Shown here: in pieces, positions 25,598-34,012 of the stretch
Layout: every line of letters starts with the position of its first letter
Numbering within the stretch: the first letter of the stretch is position 1
IMG/VR virus record: IMGVR_UViG_3300021376_000029
Coordinates: 1-64,000 of that record
Reading direction: 5' to 3' (one strand)
From: a virus
Length of the DNA: 64,000 bases
Translations under genes and position numbers: made by a program
Notes under the pieces: model-generated
What the model was told of the DNA's origin: nothing
The model's database searches: none
The model's input: the letters and a program-made list of their open reading frames with translations, nothing else

Positions 25598-26068
25598 ATG
25601 AGTGTTAAACTTTGCTTACTTAAAACAGGTCAAACTGTAATTGGCGATCTTAAAGAGGTAGTTGATCATGCAGAAAACAAAACCATGGGATATAAAATTA
25701 TTGAACCCTATTCAATAGATTTTGAATACAGAAACACACTTACTGTTGATGGGAATGAAAAAGTTAAAAATTCAACTTTAGATAACGCAGGGGTAAAGTT
25801 TAATTTTTGGGCTCCTCTTTCTGCACAAAGAGAATTTAATTTTCCATATGAATTTATTGATGTAATTTATGAACCACATCAAGAAATTGTAAGTTTATAT
25901 AATTCTGTAGTTAATCATTACATTGAAGAAAATACAATTACTCAAACCGTTAATGGTGAAGATGTAATCATTACTTACAATCAAGATCTTGAAGAAAAAA
26001 TTCAAGAATCAAATCAGGTTAGATTAAAAGAAGCAGAAAATAACGAAGAACCTGAAAATCTTAACTAA
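25598..26068 (+). CDS. Conserved-type small protein, possibly Sm-like
   Basis: A 156-residue protein. The start VKLCLLKTGQTVIGDLKEVV then YKIIEPYSIDF repeats the plan of the protein at 5559-5957 (K..TGE.I.G..., then I..P/N). This suggests an Sm/Lsm-like barrel by eye. The C-terminal third is a long acidic helix (DLEEKIQESNQVRLKEAENNEEP). It is first in a three-gene plus-strand operon with two dioxygenase-like genes and has no clear Shine-Dalgarno. Function unknown; RNA binding is a guess from the fold idea. Confidence 0.6.
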   Translation: MSVKLCLLKTGQTVIGDLKEVVDHAENKTMGYKIIEPYSIDFEYRNTLTVDGNEKVKNSTLDNAGVKFNFWAPLSAQREFNFPYEFIDVIYEPHQEIVSLYNSVVNHYIEENTITQTVNGEDVIITYNQDLEEKIQESNQVRLKEAENNEEPENLN

Positions 26069-26078
26069 AGAGGTTATT

Positions 26079-26906
26079 ATGTTTGAAAATATTGACGAAA
26101 TTAAAAAAATAGATTTTACTAAACTGTTTGAAATAAATGGTTCTGAAGTTCAGTCTCAAATTTATGATAATTTAAATTATATCACCATTGACAATTTTTT
26201 TAAAAATCCACATGATATAGTTGATGTATTGAAATTATTTCCAATAAATGACAAAAGTAAATTTTACGAAAAAATTTCCGAACTGAAAAAAACTAAGTGG
26301 TTACAGCAACCAGGACTACAACAGTTTTTTCCAATTAACTACCTAGAAAGTCTTTCATTTACTTTATATAAACTTCTCGCAGAATATGATTATGTTCCAT
26401 ATGATATTGAAAATAGTGGAGACTATCTGCGTTTAGGTAGACAATTATCTCAATTTGTATATTATAGTAATATTTTTTACCCAGGAATTTTAAAAATAAG
26501 CAATAACAACCTACCTCATTTTGATCAAAGTCAATTTGCATTTAATATTTTTCTTAGCGAAAATGTTGGTGGAGGGACATCATTCTATAACTTAGTCTAC
26601 AACAATAAGAGATATGCAAGTTTAAATGCTGTTTTATCAGAAACAGATCCTGCAATGAAAGAGGGCATCAAAAATGAATTAAATAAGATGAATGATACTT
26701 GCGAAGTTGCACCTTATGATGCTTTTGAAGGAAATGAAATGTGGGAAAAATACCACACCATTGAATATAAATTTAATAGACTATGCCTTTATAAAGGTAA
26801 CTTTTGGCATAATGTATATTATGACGCAAATACAGAAACTAATATAAGATATTCTTTATCAGCTACTTACTCGCCATCAATGGATCCAAATGAAGAACAT
26901 TATTGA
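26079..26906 (+). CDS. Putative Fe(II)/2OG dioxygenase, DUF6445-like (copy 1)
   Basis: A 275-residue protein with HxD in NLPHFDQS (H147, D149), followed by FNIFLSENVGGGTSFYN, then H244 in GNFWHNVYYD and R257 in NIRYSLSA. This is a full 2OG-oxygenase ligand set. The N-terminus has ITIDNFFKNPHDIVDVL, matching the ...NFYKYPIEVF segment of the minus-strand gene at 23890-24513. AAAGAGG 5 bases before the ATG overlaps the upstream stop codon. It is paralogous to the next gene. Substrate unknown. Confidence 0.68.
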   Translation: MFENIDEIKKIDFTKLFEINGSEVQSQIYDNLNYITIDNFFKNPHDIVDVLKLFPINDKSKFYEKISELKKTKWLQQPGLQQFFPINYLESLSFTLYKLLAEYDYVPYDIENSGDYLRLGRQLSQFVYYSNIFYPGILKISNNNLPHFDQSQFAFNIFLSENVGGGTSFYNLVYNNKRYASLNAVLSETDPAMKEGIKNELNKMNDTCEVAPYDAFEGNEMWEKYHTIEYKFNRLCLYKGNFWHNVYYDANTETNIRYSLSATYSPSMDPNEEHY

Positions 26907-27678
26907 TCATAAAAATAATATTTCAATATCTGATTTTAATTTATTTTCTATAAAAGAATTAGAAAATCTATTTTCTATTAATGATAATATTGAAATTAAT
27001 TTTCATAGAGCTGATCAATTAGAGTATATAACAATATCTGATTTTTTAAGGTATCCAGAAGATGTAAAAAAATTTCTAATCAAATTTCCTTCCGAAGATA
27101 GATTACAAAGTATTATAGAAATAAATCAGATAGTAGTAAATAAAGCTCCTGGATTTCAACAACCATTTAATAATATATTCTTTCTTCCATTATCAAATGC
27201 ATTACATAAAATAGCTTTTGATCATGGATTCTGTAACTATGAATATGATAAAAGATATTGGGATTTTTATTCCAATTGTCTTCATTCGGGAATGCCCTCA
27301 TTCAAGAAAAATTATTTACCGCACATTGATTCATTTGCTTTAGCTGCAAATTTATACCTTACTGATATTGAAGATACTTATACAGCATTCTTTAAATTTA
27401 TTGACTGTCAAGGAAATCAATATCCTAGCGTGCATAAATTAAAACTAAATCAACTTGCGATGAATGAATATATTAGTACGATGGCAGATTACTCTGCATC
27501 TGAAGATTTAGGTGAGTGGCAAGTATTTCGTGGCAATAAACATTTTGTTGAGTATCATAGAATACCTTCTAACTTTAATTGCATAAGTATGTACAGAGGT
27601 AAGTTCTGGCATAATGTACAGTTTGATGCTACTATACCAGACAGAATAAGATATTCTTTAGTTTGTGTACTTAAATAA
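26890..27678 (+). CDS. Putative Fe(II)/2OG dioxygenase, DUF6445-like (copy 2)
   Basis: A 262-residue paralogue of the preceding gene. It keeps HxD in NYLPHIDSF (H145, D147), H241 in GKFWHNVQFD and R254 in DRIRYSL. The N-terminal ITISDFLRYPEDVKKFL matches the same segment in copy 1. The middle lacks the GGG turn of copy 1 (it has LTDIEDTYTAFFKF). The ATG lies 17 bases inside the end of copy 1, so they are coupled; no later Met fits. A strong hairpin ends the operon 7 bases beyond the stop. The pair arose by duplication and has diverged widely. Confidence 0.67.
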   Translation: MKNIIDHKNNISISDFNLFSIKELENLFSINDNIEINFHRADQLEYITISDFLRYPEDVKKFLIKFPSEDRLQSIIEINQIVVNKAPGFQQPFNNIFFLPLSNALHKIAFDHGFCNYEYDKRYWDFYSNCLHSGMPSFKKNYLPHIDSFALAANLYLTDIEDTYTAFFKFIDCQGNQYPSVHKLKLNQLAMNEYISTMADYSASEDLGEWQVFRGNKHFVEYHRIPSNFNCISMYRGKFWHNVQFDATIPDRIRYSLVCVLK

Positions 27679-27680
27679 AA

Positions 27681-27710
27681 AGAAACCCTCCTTTCGGAGG
27701 GTCTTTTTTA
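27681..27710. terminator. Bidirectional terminator
   Basis: ACCCTCC, loop TTTC, GGAGGGT (27685-27702) is a 7-bp GC-rich stem. On the plus strand it is followed by CTTTTTTAT; on the minus strand by a T-rich tail. It separates the convergent genes ending at 27678 (+) and 27714 (-). Confidence 0.9.
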
Positions 27711-27713
27711 TGC

Positions 27714-28016
27714 TTATGATGGCAGTTGATATTTTACTGGTACGTGTTGATTATATACTTTTTTAATCTTAGCACTAAGAATAGGATCTTCAAAATATTT
27801 AAGTGTCAATGCATCTTTACACGATATAACTTTTTCATAAGATTGTTTTGCTGGAAGAAATTCTTCCGATTCTGGATCTATCATATGCCAATCAAAATCA
27901 CATGCTTGAATTGCTTCAACTAAATCTTCAAGGGTTACTTTATATTGTTTTGCTGAAGTATTTTCATATGGTTGAAGTGAAATATTAAGTTGTTTTGGAT
28001 CTTGGATTTCTTCCAT
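27714..28016 (-). CDS. Hypothetical protein downstream of fibre gene
   Basis: A 100-residue soluble protein that I do not recognise. It has a Pro-containing N-terminus, a helix VTLEDLVEAIQACDFDW (27-43) and a Lys-rich C-terminal helix ending VPVKYQLPS. TAGGAGA lies before the ATG. It is the last gene of the giant-fibre unit and is followed by the bidirectional terminator. No motif gives a function. Confidence 0.65.
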   Translation of the reverse strand: MEEIQDPKQLNISLQPYENTSAKQYKVTLEDLVEAIQACDFDWHMIDPESEEFLPAKQSYEKVISCKDALTLKYFEDPILSAKIKKVYNQHVPVKYQLPS

Positions 28017-28051
28017 TTTAATTCTCCTAGTGTTTAAATTATATATTTAAA

Positions 28052-31000
28052 TTATGCCTGTGATTCTTTCCAGGTAACACGAGCGGTAGCTGAATATGGG
28101 TTTGCACTTGAAACACCAGTAGAGTCAATAACTTCCGCCACAAGTGTCAGAAGGTCAGGTCCATTTGGATATACACCATCACCACCGAGAATAGAGTTGC
28201 CCAGAGCACTGAGTTCACTAAGATCATAGGCAGTTGCAGCAGCAAGTCTTCTTGTACCTTCAATAGGACCACCAGCGGCTCTGAAGGCAAGAATCTTTTG
28301 GCCTCCAGATAAAGTTTCATTAGAGTTGTGTCTAACTAATTGACATAAAGAAGGACTATCAACATTAGCGAATGCATCAGTACTCAGTTCTGGATTAATA
28401 ATCAATGAAATTTCAGTTTCATGAGTAACTTGAACTCCAACTGACTGAAGATTTAATTGCATTCTATTAATAATTTCTCTTTGACCAACACTTCCAGTGA
28501 TAGAAGAATCAACAGAAGGTGCAAGACGAATACTCAGAAGAGGAATATATGATGGAATCAAGTTGTCACTACCAGCAGGAGCGCCAACGTTAAACGATGT
28601 CGTAGTTGGAACTGCGGGGTTTCCTATTCTGGCATTGATAGTTGAAGCATAGCCTCTGGGGAAGACGGTTGCAGAACCTTCTTGATACTGAATATAAACA
28701 AAGTAAGTTGAACCACTAACGAACGAACGAGAATTAATATTTCTTCCGTTTGAGAAATATCCCTGTGCAATTGCTGTATTATAGATTAGAGTATTAATGG
28801 TCAATTTACTTGCTTCACTGCTCGGAAATGGGATTCTAATAAAGTATTGTGAGTTGAAAGTATTGATTCTTTCTTCAATAATAACAGAATTTCCATTAGA
28901 TGATGAAGTTTGAGTTGTTGCATTAGTAAACTTAAGAACATTACCAGATGCAGTAAACAGATATGCTTCGTCATCCTGGAACATACCGTCCATAATTACC
29001 GAAGTACCCCAGTGGAACAAGGAAGGAACAAATGTTGGTGTTCCAATATTTTCAATTTCATAACGAGCAGGCAGGTTACCAGAACGGAAGTAAGATTCAA
29101 GAAGTTTATTATTGTGTTTGAACTCATGAACATACTTTACATGACCATGTTGGTCTTTAAATCCAAAACGAATCTTACCAGCACCATACCATGAATAATC
29201 TGCATAGCACATTTGAATTCTACCAATATTTAATACATAACCAGATGGACCAGATCCATCACACTTATCAATATTCCATTGAAGTTGTGGAACTCTTACA
29301 TCAATCGTCTTAGTTCCAATAACGTTACTATTTGTTACACCCTTATATGATGGTTGAACCGTTATTGAAGTGTTATTGGTTATTTTTACAACCTTGTGAG
29401 TCATACCACGAATAACAATTTTATCACCTTTTTGAAGTTGTGAACTAAACTGAGTACTCGTGCCTACGATAATTCCAGATCCTTTTGTTACTGAAAGAGT
29501 ACCCGTCAACTGTTGTACTGAAGATCTTCTGACACAATTTATATTTTGACCATCAAATTCAAAGAAGAATCCATTTTGGAAATCAAACATTCCAGCACGT
29601 ACTGAGGAATTATTCCATTTTTCTACAGCAAATGATGGGAATCCACCTGAAGTACTAACTCCAGCAGGAACATCTTTAAGTTGAACTCTAAATGTAAAGT
29701 CATCAATTATAGTAGCAACAGAAACTTTCTTATTAAATACATCATTATCAGATCCTACAATACATACATATGAACCAACGATACAATTATGAGGTCTATT
29801 TGATACAATTGTTGCTAATTTTGCTGGTTCTAATGTAATAGGAACATCAGTTATAGATGCAGTTAATGTTTGTGATAAGACAAGAGTGGTACTATTTAAT
29901 ACAGAATCAATTTGACAAGCATCAAGTGTTACACCAGAGGGAAGTCCAGTGATTTCCATGTAAGGAACAACACCAGCAGTTGAACCACTGACCACAGTAA
30001 GTCTATTTTCCCCTGAAACACCAGTAACACGCAGTGAAGTTGTAGTTCCTTGTGGAGTATATGCTAAGGATGTAATTGGATTTTGTGGAATAAAGTTAAT
30101 AGCAAATGAAGTTTGAATACCTTTACCTGACTGATAACGGAAATACTTACGAGTTTGACGGCAAATAAGACCATCAGGAGATTTAGAAGTACCAATTTCC
30201 ATACCACCATCAAATGGTCTATGTAGATAGTAACCATCAGGTCTTACATAAATGAATGTAGGAATGAAGTACTTGAGACTACTTCCAGTAAATGTAAATG
30301 GCGTATCAACTAATATAGAACCATCATCTTTAATTGCATTAATAGATCTTGTGACAATAGTTCCAGGGGTCGTTGCACTATTAACAATACGAATAGTATC
30401 ACCTACTTTAAAGTAACGTTTAAAGTTGGTATTATTACCAAGGATTGTTCTTGCTGTAATAGTAGTACCACTAGTGACTGATACAGTACCAGCGCCAGTG
30501 ATTAATCCTGAAAGATTTGCTGTGATTAATTGATGTGAACCAGAGCCAGTAGAAGTCATTGTTACAGCAGTGCCACTTTGAGCATTAGCAAGAGTAGTGG
30601 CAAGTCTAATTCTGGTATCATCAAGTACAATGACAAAATAATCTGTATTATGTGTCAAACCACCAATCGCAGTGCCACCAGCAGTATTGTAAATAATTCT
30701 TGTTCCTGGTGAGAAGAAGTGATTTGGTATTGTAAGGAATCCATTAGCACCTGTTGTTACTGCAAGAGCAGCATTGAAAGGTTTATTACCTGGAGATAAT
30801 TTAAATGGAAGGGTAATTTCAAGAGTTTTATCATTGATTGCTCTAGTAGTGGTATAAGAACCGTCAACTGCACCAAATGTTGCGGATGCATTTTCAAATG
30901 ACTGAATGCCAGTACCAGTGCTTGTAAGTACAATTTCATTAGTAAATCCTACCGTAGTTCCGAGTTGGAATCTATTGTTATTAATTGCCTTGAGGTAGTA

Positions 31001-33742
31001 AGTACCGTTATTTGATAAACCACTGACAACAGTTGCTGGAGAGGCAAAAGTATAAAGAATAAGTTCGTTATTTGAGAATTGATTATTGCCAATGTAGATA
31101 CTATTCTTGAAAGGATTAATAATAGTAGCAGCCATAATGTAATTACCATCAGCAGCAGCTAGTCTATATGGAGTATCATTTACTCCAGGTTTAATTCTCC
31201 ATCTAGTGCTATCAATTTTTTCTACATAGAATTGTGCGCCTGTACCTAAAGTAGCAGTACCGCCTGCATTATCATTCCAATATCTAATATTATTGCCTGA
31301 AGTTACTGTCAGCGTAATGAGATTATTTGTTTCAAATCCATGATCTTGTTTGAAGAATGAATCATTAGTACTTGTGTTTCTCTTCATCAACATGAAGTAC
31401 ATGTTGGTACTACCATCAGAACTAACATCACCGAAATATCTATCATTACTATTGCTATATCCATTTCTTCCTGCCCACCAACCATTGGTATCACCTTGAT
31501 ATGCCCAATAGTAATATTCATTACCATACAATCTCAAGTATGCGGAGTTCATGAAATTAGCCGAGAAGGTAGATGTCCAATAAGTTCTTCCGTTTACATC
31601 ATTATATCCACCTACGGTATATCCATGGCCTTGGCCACCATTATTATTACCATTTACTCCAAAATTATTATTGTCAGTGATAAAATCATAAGAACCCTGA
31701 TAAATTGCAGTAGTACCTAAAGGTAATGTTTGCAGGTGATATCCATATGTTCTCCAGGAAGTTCCAAAGACGTTATACCAAGTCCAGTTATATATGTATT
31801 GGTTATGTCCACCATATCCAGGTCTTGCACATGAGAAGTATGCAACGTTATCCCACGCCTGACCACCTAATCCAAAGGTGCCATTTACGTTTGCAAAATC
31901 ATGTCCTGAATATGTTCCTTGCCAGTTCCAATAATAAGTATAATAGTAAGCATAGAAATCACCCCATTGCTTGTATTCTCTATAGCAGTTATATACCAAA
32001 CCTAAAGTATGTTTACCATAATTAAATGTACCACCAGTTTGAAGATCCTTGAGAATATTCATTCTCTGAGAATCATGTAATCTAATAGTATTATCATTAA
32101 TTCTTTCTGCATAATATACAAGCATTCTATTTAAACCACCAATTGGAGTATCTCCAGGTGCAGGATAATAGAGCACTGCATAACTATTTCGTAAACCGTG
32201 ATTTGGAATAGTAATAGTATTTGCGGCATAATCAATATCATTAGCACCAAACCTTAAGGTATATGTTGATTCATTGTTGTAAGGAATAGTTTCAGTTGCT
32301 ACAGGAACATTTTGTACTACGATTGAATTTACAGTATCAATAAAAGGTCTGCCATCAGGCGCTGTTGCAGTTGGATCAGTAACTTCAAGAATTTTTGGTG
32401 CAATACTATTTACAAAGTAAAAATTAGTATTGTCTGCAAAACCATGTTCGTTTGTTGTTGTCAAATAAATTTTAGATTCCGTAGCAGTAACTACTGGCAG
32501 ATCACCGCCCATGCCAGTATGTAGTGTGCAATAATATGTAAGTAAATTTGGCGTTCCCTGAGTTATATAAAGTCTTATAAAAGCACCAGGAGTTCCAGCA
32601 GTCCCTTGTGAATAAACAAAAGTGGTATATGGTGACCCATCAGTTGCAGTACCAATTTCAAAAGTATGACCAGTTATAGTAGGACTGGAAATATCAAAAA
32701 TATAAATTGCCTTTCTATTTAAATTTAAAGCTGGTTGTTGCACTCCATCAATGAAGAATTTATTGCTGGTGGAGCCTACAGTAGCAATTGTCCTAGTGAA
32801 AGAAGATCCAGTTGCAGATAGAGTATTACCATTGCCAAAAGAACCAGAAGCAGTTATAACACTAATTACTAAACCATCAATTTTAGTTATAGTACCAGAG
32901 GCACCAGATGGTGAACTAATGGTTGCTCCAACTGCCCAAGTATAATGAGGAGCTGATGTAAGTGTAAGTTCTATTACTGCGATTCTTGTTACAACTTTTG
33001 TAAAAGTATCTGACACAATACCAATTGCTTCATCAACAGCAATTTGTGAACCTTGGAAAAACTGACCAGGAATAATAGAGGTGTAAGTACCCTGAAGTTC
33101 TCTAGTGGATATTTGTTTTGCCCTTGCTTTATATGTAAAGGTTTTAGTAGTAGGAACAGATTGAATTAGATAAGTTCCTTCTGCTGTAACACTTGAAAGA
33201 CCAGTTACAGTAATTGGCGTACCAGTAGTTAAGTTATGCTCAAATGTAGTAGTAATAGTAATCAGTTCACTATTTGAAGTTGATTCTACTTTCTCAATAA
33301 ATGGAATAGTAGTATCAGCTGTACTTGAAAAGAATGATGGGATTTGGTTAATTAATTGAAGAGTTTCCCACTTAGAAGCCTGTGGACCATATTCAAAGTC
33401 AGTATCAATCAGGTTTTGTGGCGTTGAAACACGGAACTTTGAAACGGGGTCAACATATGTTTCAGACGGTTCTATTTCAACATGATCCTGTTCATAAAAA
33501 ATTTGCAGAGTGTCTGTAGCACTCATTAAGTTACAATCTTTATCAAGAACTACTGTTGTAGATTCAGTAGAATCATTATAAGTAACAGTGCCACCCGCTT
33601 GTTCATCAGCAAAATTATAAAGGACAACACCTGTCGTTACGTTAGTGATCAGCAGTAATCTTTTGTGTGCTACATGACCGTCAATGATTACGGTGTCCAG
33701 TGAAGGAACGAAAGTGTATTTTTGTACTAAATGCTTTGCCAT
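28052..33742 (-). CDS. Giant virion protein with cupredoxin-like module (1896 aa)
   Basis: A very large, beta-rich, Thr/Ser/Gly/Asn-rich protein of 1896 residues typical of cyanophage tail fibre or baseplate-attached proteins. The N-terminal ~120 residues look like an attachment domain. A module near residues 325-420 has IYIFDISSPTITGHTFEIG, GTPGAFIRLYI and YYCTLHTGMGG, the Cys-His-Met pattern of a type-1 copper (cupredoxin) fold. An aromatic-rich stretch (nt 31420-31995) contains runs such as YAYYYTYYWNWQ. Repeated TGTGIQSF/ GSGSHQL segments follow. A C-terminal domain (YADYSWYGAGKIRFGF) is shared with other cyanophage fibres as I recall. A receptor-binding or distal fibre role is inferred. 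Confidence 0.75.
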   Translation of the reverse strand: MAKHLVQKYTFVPSLDTVIIDGHVAHKRLLLITNVTTGVVLYNFADEQAGGTVTYNDSTESTTVVLDKDCNLMSATDTLQIFYEQDHVEIEPSETYVDPVSKFRVSTPQNLIDTDFEYGPQASKWETLQLINQIPSFFSSTADTTIPFIEKVESTSNSELITITTTFEHNLTTGTPITVTGLSSVTAEGTYLIQSVPTTKTFTYKARAKQISTRELQGTYTSIIPGQFFQGSQIAVDEAIGIVSDTFTKVVTRIAVIELTLTSAPHYTWAVGATISSPSGASGTITKIDGLVISVITASGSFGNGNTLSATGSSFTRTIATVGSTSNKFFIDGVQQPALNLNRKAIYIFDISSPTITGHTFEIGTATDGSPYTTFVYSQGTAGTPGAFIRLYITQGTPNLLTYYCTLHTGMGGDLPVVTATESKIYLTTTNEHGFADNTNFYFVNSIAPKILEVTDPTATAPDGRPFIDTVNSIVVQNVPVATETIPYNNESTYTLRFGANDIDYAANTITIPNHGLRNSYAVLYYPAPGDTPIGGLNRMLVYYAERINDNTIRLHDSQRMNILKDLQTGGTFNYGKHTLGLVYNCYREYKQWGDFYAYYYTYYWNWQGTYSGHDFANVNGTFGLGGQAWDNVAYFSCARPGYGGHNQYIYNWTWYNVFGTSWRTYGYHLQTLPLGTTAIYQGSYDFITDNNNFGVNGNNNGGQGHGYTVGGYNDVNGRTYWTSTFSANFMNSAYLRLYGNEYYYWAYQGDTNGWWAGRNGYSNSNDRYFGDVSSDGSTNMYFMLMKRNTSTNDSFFKQDHGFETNNLITLTVTSGNNIRYWNDNAGGTATLGTGAQFYVEKIDSTRWRIKPGVNDTPYRLAAADGNYIMAATIINPFKNSIYIGNNQFSNNELILYTFASPATVVSGLSNNGTYYLKAINNNRFQLGTTVGFTNEIVLTSTGTGIQSFENASATFGAVDGSYTTTRAINDKTLEITLPFKLSPGNKPFNAALAVTTGANGFLTIPNHFFSPGTRIIYNTAGGTAIGGLTHNTDYFVIVLDDTRIRLATTLANAQSGTAVTMTSTGSGSHQLITANLSGLITGAGTVSVTSGTTITARTILGNNTNFKRYFKVGDTIRIVNSATTPGTIVTRSINAIKDDGSILVDTPFTFTGSSLKYFIPTFIYVRPDGYYLHRPFDGGMEIGTSKSPDGLICRQTRKYFRYQSGKGIQTSFAINFIPQNPITSLAYTPQGTTTSLRVTGVSGENRLTVVSGSTAGVVPYMEITGLPSGVTLDACQIDSVLNSTTLVLSQTLTASITDVPITLEPAKLATIVSNRPHNCIVGSYVCIVGSDNDVFNKKVSVATIIDDFTFRVQLKDVPAGVSTSGGFPSFAVEKWNNSSVRAGMFDFQNGFFFEFDGQNINCVRRSSVQQLTGTLSVTKGSGIIVGTSTQFSSQLQKGDKIVIRGMTHKVVKITNNTSITVQPSYKGVTNSNVIGTKTIDVRVPQLQWNIDKCDGSGPSGYVLNIGRIQMCYADYSWYGAGKIRFGFKDQHGHVKYVHEFKHNNKLLESYFRSGNLPARYEIENIGTPTFVPSLFHWGTSVIMDGMFQDDEAYLFTASGNVLKFTNATTQTSSSNGNSVIIEERINTFNSQYFIRIPFPSSEASKLTINTLIYNTAIAQGYFSNGRNINSRSFVSGSTYFVYIQYQEGSATVFPRGYASTINARIGNPAVPTTTSFNVGAPAGSDNLIPSYIPLLSIRLAPSVDSSITGSVGQREIINRMQLNLQSVGVQVTHETEISLIINPELSTDAFANVDSPSLCQLVRHNSNETLSGGQKILAFRAAGGPIEGTRRLAAATAYDLSELSALGNSILGGDGVYPNGPDLLTLVAEVIDSTGVSSANPYSATARVTWKESQA
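32490..32760 (-). other. Cupredoxin-like domain inside giant fibre protein
   Basis: This part encodes the ordered motifs GHTFEIG, GTPGAFIRLYI and YYCTLHTGMGG. Upstream His and the Cys..His..Met spacing match type-1 copper sites such as plastocyanin, with the first His in TITGHTF. Whether copper is bound is unknown. Confidence 0.6.
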
Positions 33743-33780
33743 CTCTTAATTACCGTGCAGAATTGTGTTTAAAATATAAA

Positions 33781-33969
33781 TTACCAACCCATCCCAACGG
33801 ACAGGGCTACTACAAGTGTTTTTTGTGCTAACTCATGCCCACCCGCTTTCTGACCATCATGAACGATGGCAGTATTTTTGTCGGTGTCAACTGTAATTTC
33901 ACCTTCAGCACCAGTGAACGTTTGATGTTGAATGGTAGTTCCTCTTCGGAATTGTACTTGGGTTGTCAT
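33781..33969 (-). CDS. Short Mtd_N-like protein (62 aa)
   Basis: A 62-residue protein with the pattern VQFRRGTTIQHQTFTGAEGE, ITVDTDKNTAIVHDG and GGHELAQ. This is the N-terminal domain of phage fibres such as the major tropism determinant (Mtd_N), usually followed by a long fibre. Here a stop follows soon after, so it is a stand-alone domain. A perfect late box lies 29 bases upstream. It could serve as an adaptor or be the stub of a broken fibre gene. Confidence 0.65.
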   Translation of the reverse strand: MTTQVQFRRGTTIQHQTFTGAEGEITVDTDKNTAIVHDGQKAGGHELAQKTLVVALSVGMGW

Positions 33970-33997
33970 TGACTAGCTCTGTAGTTTTTTCTTCTTT

Positions 33998-34005
33998 TAT
34001 TTATA
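33998..34005 (-). promoter_or_regulatory. Late promoter for the Mtd_N-like gene and the 1896-aa gene
   Basis: A perfect TATAAATA on the minus strand lies 29 bases before the ATG at 33969. No late box is visible in the 38-base gap before the 1896-residue gene, so that gene probably depends on this promoter. Confidence 0.75.
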
Positions 34006-34012
34006 ACAATTG

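Noticed and set aside
31496-32025. Plus-strand open frames over the fibre gene
   Set aside because: They run antisense within a well-supported giant gene and have Ser/Ile/Tyr-rich compositions typical of shadow frames.
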